NCBI RefSeq assembly: GCF_026210795.1
Contig: NC_089430.1
Span: 1,922,001-1,986,000, forward strand
Length of the DNA: 64,000 nucleotides
From: Rhizophagus irregularis
Lineage: Eukaryota > Glomeromycota > Glomeromycetes > Glomerales > Glomeraceae
Direction of reading: 5' to 3'
Below the pieces are notes generated by a model that did not search any database, was not told the DNA's origin, and worked only from the letters and a program-made list of their open reading frames with translations. Positions within the stretch are counted from its first letter, which is position 1; each line of letters starts with the position of its first letter. The translations under genes were made by a program, and so were the position numbers. Shown here in pieces: positions 56,899-64,000 of this stretch.

Positions 56899-58355
56899 TC
56901 ATTTAATACCTGAATATTTCATGTTTGATATATCATCAAATGTTTCATAGTAATCGTCAGAATTTTTTGGTTCAGGGAGATTTTTAAAATTAAATGGCCT
57001 ACTTTTATAAATAGCTTCGGGATGCATTGTATTTGTTAAGGATGAATTATCGGGTAAAGGACTACTATTCATTTCTTCAATTTGTTCAATTAATTCTGTT
57101 TTAATTAATTCAGTTTTCTTTTCTTCACATCTGAAATAATTTTTAAAACCTAGTGACCATCCATGAAGAGTCGTTATAATTTCGATTGGTTCTGGCCGAT
57201 TTAATGGATTTGCATCCAAGCATCGTTTAATTAAATGTAAAATCAATCGGGGTAATTTAATATTAAATCTGGGTCTTAATCCTTCACATATCTTTAATGC
57301 TAAGTTTTCGTCATGAGCGACATCGCAATATGGAAGCGTTGTTGAAATTACTACATACATAACTACACCCAAACTATAAATATCGGAAGCTTTGGTATAA
57401 TTTTGTCCTCTTAAAATTTCAGGAGCCAAAGAAGATAAAACACCATACATATTATTTTCATTTTCTAATTCCTTATAGTTTGCTGGTTTACAAAATCCTA
57501 CGTCACTTAAACAGAATACATTTTTATAACGCAATACATTTCCAATATGTAAATTTCGATGAATTAGTTCTTTACTATGAATTTTCCTGAGACCGGTTGC
57601 AATACATTGTAAGGTATCGATCTTTCTTCTCCACATTTGTAAGCTCCAATCTAAATTCATTTTGGACAATTCGGGATTTCTAAACCAATTTTCTTTAGCA
57701 TAACTCATAATCAACACATAGTCTTTTGTATTTGGGTCTTGAGTTATTCCATAAAATATACTTCGAGTTCTAATATAAAATGTAATCTGATTTTTTCAAT
57801 TAAATAAATTAGTAAAATAATAATAATCTAGAATTTAAACCAAACTTATAAATAATAGCTTTGAAATTATACCTCATTGATAAATTCTAATGTAACATTT
57901 TGTGAATTATTCAAACTTTTAAGAGCCACAAAAAAATTATTTTTACGACCATGCCTTTCCCATTGATTTTTACTCGTATCCCAGTGTACAATATAGCCAT
58001 CTTTCCAATTTGCTTTATGTACTTTACCAAATCCACCTTCCCCAATATATACAACATTATAAAAGTTATCATAAGGCATCCATTCAAATATTTGAAAATG
58101 ATATTTTGCTGATAATTGAGTATCTTGAATGAACTTATCAATTTCTTTATTACCACTAGTCCAATTATCAAAATTTTGTTGAAATCTTTTTGAATTGCAA
58201 GATTGACACCATTTCCTTCCAGTATATACTTGCAAGCATTCTGTACATCTTTTATGTTTATGTTCCCGACAAGTTTCACAATATAAAAAATCTGTATCTT
58301 CTTGTTTACATTGAACACACTTTTGATTTTCTTCTTCTTCAAATTGTTGATCCAT
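56899..58355 (-). CDS. CxxC-ribbon pseudokinase C
   Basis: Exons 58355-57873 and 57786-56899 give 456 residues, with the intron at the same site as in kinases A and B. Only two CxxC ribbon units remain (C13-X2-C16...C26-X2-C29 and C37-X2-C40...C50-X2-C53) against three in the paralogues. The linker 'NSKRFQQNFDNWTSGN', glycine loop 'GEGGFGKVH' and ATP-site K146 ('VALKS') are present. The catalytic loop reads 'ELIHRNLHIGN': the catalytic Asp is Asn239. DFG is D256-V257-G258. Loss of the HRD Asp normally abolishes phosphotransfer, so this is probably a pseudokinase with an open frame. Exon 2 also lacks about eight residues before the 'GITQDP' strand. The C-terminal 'CLDCEIVD' exon of the paralogues is lost; splicing at 56909 would add only two residues before a stop. 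The unbroken frame argues for retained, perhaps regulatory, function. Confidence 0.82.
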
Positions 58356-58412
58356 AGCAAATAAATTAATTAGTTGGTAAATTTTATTGCTGAAAAATAT
58401 TGTAACGAATGT

Positions 58413-58421
58413 CTATATATA
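58413..58421 (-). promoter_or_regulatory. TATA-like box of pseudokinase C
   Basis: A 'tatatata' run about 60 bp upstream of the start codon, matching the placement in both paralogues. Confidence 0.4.
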
Positions 58422-59371
58422 CGTATTTTCGGCTCAAATGATCAACATAATTTTATGGAAACTCAATGCCATTCTTGTTAAGATCTACCTCATTACTAAC
58501 CGAAATAGTTACAAACTTCATTTATAGCAAGAATGAAAGAATGAAACCAATGCTGTTCTCTTAAAAATTCATAGAAAGTTTATTCGAGAAGTTACTAACT
58601 TTTTATAGTAAGAATCAGGATAAAAAATAAACAGTGTCGACAATAACGATAGATCCCGTTACGGGAAGTTCCCATGGGAAAATTAATTCCTTATTTTTTT
58701 TTTACGGATTATTTTTGACGGAATTAATTTACCGAAGGTTTTAACAAAGTGAAAAGGTTAAATTAAAAATATAATAAGACGTTCATTATGCAGTGAATGG
58801 TAACACCGGTGCTTATGGTGTCCTGTGTTACGCAATATTAGTCTTGTTACTCAAATACTCGTGACTTCGTTTAGCCATCATCCGATCCAATTAGATTTAA
58901 CTTAATTATATTATCACCGAAATAATGCTTGTTAACTTATGCCCAAATTATACCTAAGGAAATCGAAGAGGGATATAATTCTTAGAGTTTTATTTAATTC
59001 TTTTAATTGAACTGAATTCCTTGGGAAATATTGCTGAGGTAGCAATATTAAATTACTCATTTTTATTTAGTATTTATTGATTTCTTAAATCATCTATTCA
59101 TTTATTTATTTAATAACTTAGTTAATTACATTTTTTTATTCGTGTACAGTATATACTCGTTCTAATAAAGTTGATTCTGTCTGTTATCATCACGTGAATT
59201 TTCAAAGGTAACGAAAAAGCTACTGCAAGTGATTTAACAAGTTAAAAACCGATTTCATCAGTTAAGTCGGCATCACTAATTGCCTAACCACTTGATAATG
59301 GAAATATTTATTCTATGTTGTCTCTTTAGTACGTTAAAGATATTAAGTTAGTTGATTTCTCATCATATATA
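58422..59371. other. Intergenic, no supported gene
   Basis: No long frame. A phrase near 58478-58530 ('tcattactaaccgaaatag') resembles the duplicated 'catcattatcaacc' phrase upstream of kinase A, so part of the kinase promoter region was probably copied with the gene. Confidence 0.5.
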
Positions 59372-59522
59372 TGTTGTGCCCCAAGTTGACGATTGCCCCA
59401 AATCAACGATCGGCCTAAATTATCGGCCCATCTTTATAATACCTTAAGAATTTTCAAAGCATTACTTTTCACATATAGTAATCATCGCCAATTTGGGGCA
59501 TATTGAGATTTGGGGCACAACA
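59372..59522. mobile_element. 151-bp MITE with GCCCCAA-type terminal inverted repeats
   Basis: Begins 'tgttgtgccccaa' and ends 'ttggggcacaaca', perfect inverted copies. A second inverted pair inside ('tgccccaaat' and 'atttggggca') extends the relation to about 35 bp. Both flanks are 'tatata', consistent with insertion at TA and a TA duplication, the habit of Tc1/mariner-type elements. No coding capacity. Confidence 0.85.
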
Positions 59523-60666
59523 TATATACGCCACCGCCACTTTTGGTTAACTCGAAATTTTTTATGTTTTGTTATTATTCTATAGTGAATGTAATTTAAA
59601 CTTTATTTTAGCTATTTTTTAACAATTGCAACAACTAGTTAATGAAAAAGTGGTACTGGAGGACGTATAAAAAGGAATTTCAGCTAATTAATAAATATGT
59701 TCTTTGGCCGAAAATGTTGATCCTGTCTAACCCTAACCCTAAAACTATACCGTATAGAATCAATAACTATGTATACAGTATAGATAATAAAACCTATACC
59801 ATACATACAACGAGGGTCATATAATACTCATTATCGTCATGCCGCTTTATAGATAGTCATTATAAGAACACCAATCTTTTCGTATGATCATTTTTTTTAT
59901 GTACTATAACGTTAACCTTTATGTCAGAGGACGCTATTTTTTTTACTGTTGTACACGAACTATTAAGTTTACAAGAGAAAAAATATATCGATAACGAAAT
60001 AATCAAAAAATAGAAAATAGAAAATTGTGAAGTGATCATAAAATTGATATTACTACTATTACTGGTTTAAGGCGCAAAATATCAAAGGTATATACAAAGA
60101 CAAATATGTGGAATTCAAAGAAGAAATCACTAAATATATTCTCACGATCAATAAAAATTTTACGTTTAACATTATTTAGCACAAAAGATTTGATAAAAAC
60201 TATTCAACTTATTTATTATAACAAGAGACTATTCTTATATCTAGAAATGACAACACAATATGATTTCAGTCCCAGGTTCCAGTAATTAATAACTATCATG
60301 GGCAAGGAACTATCCAATACTTAAAAAAAATGAAATACAGCTAATGATCGCTTATGCAAATGCTTAAAAAAAATGAAAATACGACTAACCATGAATCAAT
60401 AATTCCAGTTCCAGCAGCAGTAGTTAATAGTAATCATAATAATCGTTAACAAGAAAAAACAAGAAGAGTGTTTAATGATCTAAATAATATTAAAAAATAA
60501 TGCAAGACGGGATTAAATTTACTGAGATCGATTACCTTAAATATTTGTTAACTGATAACAAATAAGTTTATAAAGTTTCATTAAGTTGTTAAGTCTTATT
60601 TTCGTTAATGTAATACAAAATTTTATTATAACATTATAACTTGAGCTAAATTTATAAGTTTCTAAT
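59523..60666. other. Intergenic with a telomere-type repeat and decayed coding-like sequence
   Basis: Contains 'taaccctaaccctaaa' at 59728-59743. Between about 60060 and 60530 several plus-strand scraps ('NIKGIYKDKYVEFKEEITKY', 'NHESIIPVPAAVVNSNHN') suggest an old broken gene that I cannot name. Confidence 0.4.
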
Positions 60667-60854
60667 CCCTGTAAAAAAAGTCAATCCGTTTTTTACAGTA
60701 TATTCCGTCTTTTTCCATAAAAGGCTCATATTTCCGGAATTAATAACCTTATATCACGGAATTTATCAAATTATTTACATTTTCCGTGAATGGATCCGGG
60801 AAAGGCTCATTTTTACGGTTTTTACAGAAATAACGGATAAAATTTTTTATAGGG
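60667..60854 (+). mobile_element. MITE-like element, copy 2, 188 bp with both terminal repeats
   Basis: Begins 'ccctgtaaaaaaagtcaatc' and ends '...attttttataggg'; the ends are imperfect inverted copies of about 40 bp, including an inner 'ccgttttttacag' matched by 'ctgtaaaaaccg'-type sequence in inverse. It is the inverse relative of 43710-43870. A duplicated 'aat' may flank it. Confidence 0.8.
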
Positions 60855-61686
60855 AATAATTATTTATCCCCTCAAAAAGAAAATTTCATTATCAAGTGAA
60901 TAAACAGCAGCGGTAAAATTTTATGAATAAATTGTTAAAAGATTGTTAGAGAAAAGAAATTTATAATGTATAATCGTATATAGAGATAGAGATCTATTTA
61001 TCTAATTACAGTAAATTTTTGTGACCGATTTACAGATCTTCGATAAACCAACATGATTATTTATAATGTGATACAAATAATAAGTATTATTTATTTCATG
61101 GGAAGTTTGAAATAAATGGACAATCCCCTGGAGCGTGTTACTCATTAAATATTAACTATTTTAACTATTTTAAACTAAAATTAGTAATTTCCCGGCTATC
61201 TATATGACCGGGAAATAACTAAACGAAGATTCCCGGTCATTTATAAACTCAGCTAATCACTCGCAATTTTTAAAAATTAGTATGAAGGTGATCATGAGTG
61301 ACACTTAGTGCGACAGGGGATTAATAAATTTATTTGCGATATGTCGGATTTCTTGATATCTTGGATTTTTCTAATGGGACGAAATGAGTCCAGTTTATCG
61401 AGATTGCCTGCGTACATAAAGCCACATAAAGCACGAAGCATAAAGTCAAATAAAATTTCATTTATATTCATGATGCAAAAAAATGATAAGAATCAATGAT
61501 ACAAAGAGTGGAAATAAATATTACACTTTAATAATAAAAAGAGATTAATTACAGAAAAGTTTAATATCTTTATTTATATTTTATAGCTATAATCATACGA
61601 TTTGTTTACAAAATGTTAATTTATCTGTGCTGAATAGGATGAAGCAAAAATAATCACTTCAAATAAATTTGAATTTGTTATTTTTG
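60855..61686. other. Intergenic, 3' side of the HSP70-like gene
   Basis: No gene supported. One 63-codon frame at 61308 lacks any recognisable feature. A 'cccggctatc/cccggtcat' pair near 61191-61235 is the only GC-rich detail. Confidence 0.5.
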
Positions 61687-64000
61687 TCAAATTTGATGTT
61701 GATTTCTTTGTACAAAAACTTTTGCAAGAGAATAAACTTCTCGATTATTTGATGATGTAAGATCTCTCCCAATTAAAGGAAAATAGCACAAACCAACATA
61801 CAAATTATCATTATCATTATCATCATCAAAATTATTTCCTTCCATAAACACTTCATTTACTTGAACATCACATGGAATCCAAACATATTGTATAACGGAT
61901 TCATGAATTTTCAATCTAAACCAAAATATTTTTGTAACTTCACAAATTATAATTGCTGCCAAATTTTCGGATGCAATTTTCTCTTGACCTTTAACAATAC
62001 GTAATTCATTCATAGTTTTGTCTAATTCTTCTTTATAATAAGCAATGAAAGGATGCTCATATGTAATATGGTCTTCTCCATATATATTGGCAAATCCACG
62101 ATTATTAAGGATTGAATATATATACTGACGCAATTTTGTTGTTGCTACATGTGCTATTTCATCGTTTCCAATGCGATACCTAGAAATGTTAGTTAATAAT
62201 GTGGATAATAAAGATGCTTTATTAACAATATTTGCTTCAAGATGATAATGTTGTCCTGTACTTTGAAAGTATTTTGTTGCATAGGATAATATTGTCTCAA
62301 TAATATGGCGTTGTAAAACTGCTTGAATAAGTAATTGATCATCTTTTTGATTTGTAATTTTAATTGAACATTTATAAAGCAATAAAAGCTTTTTAATTTC
62401 TTCCATATTAACAATAACATCCTGATTCAAATCAGTTATGTATTTTTTTAGATTATCACTTAATTGTAAGATATCGTTATTTAAACTATTAATATGATTT
62501 TGGTTAGTATCTTCTGATTGGTAGTTTGATGTTTCGTCCAATAAAATATTTTGTTGAAAATTATTTTCTAATTGATTCAATAAATAGATATTTTTTTGGT
62601 GCAAATTTCCATTTTCATTATCTAATTCTTCCTTTTCTTTTTCTAACTTTTTTAATTGATTCTCTTTCAATTTTACATCTTGTTGTAATTGATTGATTCT
62701 TGGTTCTTGCAACTTGATTTTATTTTGATATCGTTGATTATCAATAATTTGATTTTGATATTTTTCTTCAATTCCTTTAATATCGCGTTTTAACTTTTCA
62801 ACAATTATTTTATGCTGATTAGTCTCATTATTATATTTATTTATTAATGTTTTGTATTCTTCCTGTAAATTAACATAAAGTAGCATTTGGTCTTGTAATA
62901 CTTCATTTTTTTCTTTAACTTCTTTAAGCTCTTTAATAGTATTTTTTAATTGATTCTTAATACGATTCTGATTAACTAGTAGATCAATATTTATTATCAA
63001 AATAAAAATTAAAATTAACGAATATTTTCCTTTAAAAAAAAAAAAGATTTATTAATTAAAATCTTACCATGATACAAGCCATACAGTACAGCTAGTAGCA
63101 AAAAAGGAAAGAAAGTTAATATCATTCTGAATCAAAAAAAAAAGAATTTATTCTCCTAAGCTATGCTCTTACCTCCTCTCATAATAGCGGTAACAGAATA
63201 AGGTGGTCTAGAAATAAGTCGTACTCTTGTATTAAATTCTTTTTTAATTCTTGATTGTAAATATTTTGATTTTCCAAGTTCACCGACTAATGATAATGCA
63301 AAACAATTATCATCACATAAACGTAATTGGGAGTCAATTAGTTGTATAATCTTTTCTATAATGGGATCAAATATCGCTTTAATATCTTCAAATTTTAACT
63401 CAAAAGACCATCCAATTCCTTTTTTATTAGTATTATATTCTTCATTACAATATTGTGCTAAAAAAGGTTGGTGTGCTAAAAATATTATGAAACAAAATTA
63501 ATTTTTTTTTTAAAAAAAAAAAGATAACTTTTCAATACATTACCTTTTGAATCAAATTTGACGGTATCAAATTCTGATTGGATTCCAGTAAAATTTATCT
63601 TGTAAAGTCTAAAAAATACTTGTAATATATATTGTATTTGGTATGGTCGATTTTCTTTAACGTAATTAATTGCAAAAGATCCAACGTTGTTCTCTAAAAA
63701 TTTAAGAAATTCTTGATCTACGGAACTACTACCACAATCATTTCCAATTCTTTCTGCTATCAAACTTAGTCTTTCATTTTCCAAAAGCTGCCTTGTTGTC
63801 AAACTTACTATGTCCCCTCCACAATCAATTATCATAAAATTTTCTAAGAAATTTAAAAATATAATTAAGAGAATAATTTTTAACAAATTTATATATCATT
63901 GTATGTTATTAATGTTTACTACTTACCACCGACCGATATATTATGAGATTTTAAATATTTCATACAAAAAATCGCAATAGCTTCGGCTATTAAAACGAAA
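61687..64000 (-). CDS. HSP70/actin-like ATPase fused to coiled coil and C-terminal domain, 5' end outside the window
   Basis: Visible exons: 64000-63927, 63843-63544, 63475-63173, 63091-63068 (a 24-nt microexon) and 62975-61687, with introns of 68-92 bp. All junctions keep the frame. The first three exons carry the back half of an HSP70/HSPA12-like nucleotide-binding domain: 'AEAIAIFCMKYL', phosphate-2-like 'FMIIDCGGDIVSLTTRQLL', 'NDCGSSSVDQEFLKFL', 'FALSLVGELGKSKYLQSRI' and 'TAIMRGAVLYGLYH', the last assembled across the microexon. The final exon adds about 160 residues of Gln/Lys/Glu-rich coiled coil ('LKELKEVKEKNEVLQDQML') and then a folded region with 'RHIIETILSYATKYF', 'TTKLRQYIYSILNNRGF' and 'IHESVIQYVWIPCDV'. 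HSPA12-type proteins are divergent HSP70 relatives without the usual substrate domain; here a coiled coil takes its place. Fungal families of this ATPase are expanded in mycorrhizal genomes. Function is unknown; multimerisation through the coil is inferred. Confidence 0.8.

Overview
This window reads as nuclear DNA of an early-diverging filamentous fungus, most likely an arbuscular mycorrhizal fungus of the Rhizophagus/Glomeromycotina type. The sequence is strongly AT-rich. Its genes carry 65-265 bp GT-AG introns. Housekeeping genes (MSS4-like, PIG-P, SUN) sit among families known to be expanded in those fungi: ULP1-like proteases, Sel1/TKL-type kinases, MATA-HMG proteins, HSP70-like ATPases and non-LTR retrotransposons. 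The assignment is inferred from gene content; no marker gene such as rDNA is present.

Layout. 0-9 kb: five same-strand copies of a ULP1/SENP-type cysteine protease in graded decay; only one (3059-5068) is a full-length ORF with the catalytic residues. 9.4-15.5 kb: a conserved core with an MSS4/RABIF-like protein (minus strand, two exons), the PIG-P/GPI19 subunit (plus strand, six exons) and a SUN-domain nuclear-envelope protein. 15.5-22.6 kb: a gene-poor AT-rich tract with two blocks of a 50-60 bp satellite separated by about 2 kb. 22.6-24.6 kb: a five-exon gene for a calponin-homology-like protein. 28.8-33.3 kb: a broken locus whose pieces add up to kinase, Sel1 repeats, membrane segment, pentapeptide repeats and WD40 propeller. 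34.6-36.3 kb and 54.3-58.4 kb: three paralogous genes with N-terminal CxxC ribbons followed by a kinase domain: one apparently intact, one with a single nonsense codon, one with the catalytic Asp replaced by Asn.

37-54 kb is a mobile-element and repeat zone: a polypurine tract, LTR-like sequence, a CCGTACA repeat field, two 5'-truncated LINE copies each bounded by a target-site duplication, a LINE relic, several MITE-like inverted-repeat elements, and one HMG-box gene (42388-43461). The right end (61687 to beyond 64000) holds a five-exon (visible part) HSP70/actin-like ATPase fused to a long coiled coil and a further C-terminal domain.

There is no operon logic. The clearest common theme is signalling and protein turnover families in birth-and-death evolution, shaped by tandem duplication, nonsense codons and homopolymer indels. 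The best candidates for something undescribed are the kinase-Sel1-pentapeptide-WD40 locus, the CxxC-ribbon kinase/pseudokinase trio and the HSP70-coiled-coil fusion. Exon junctions were read by eye from GT-AG sites and frame continuity, so the boundaries are good but unproven predictions.
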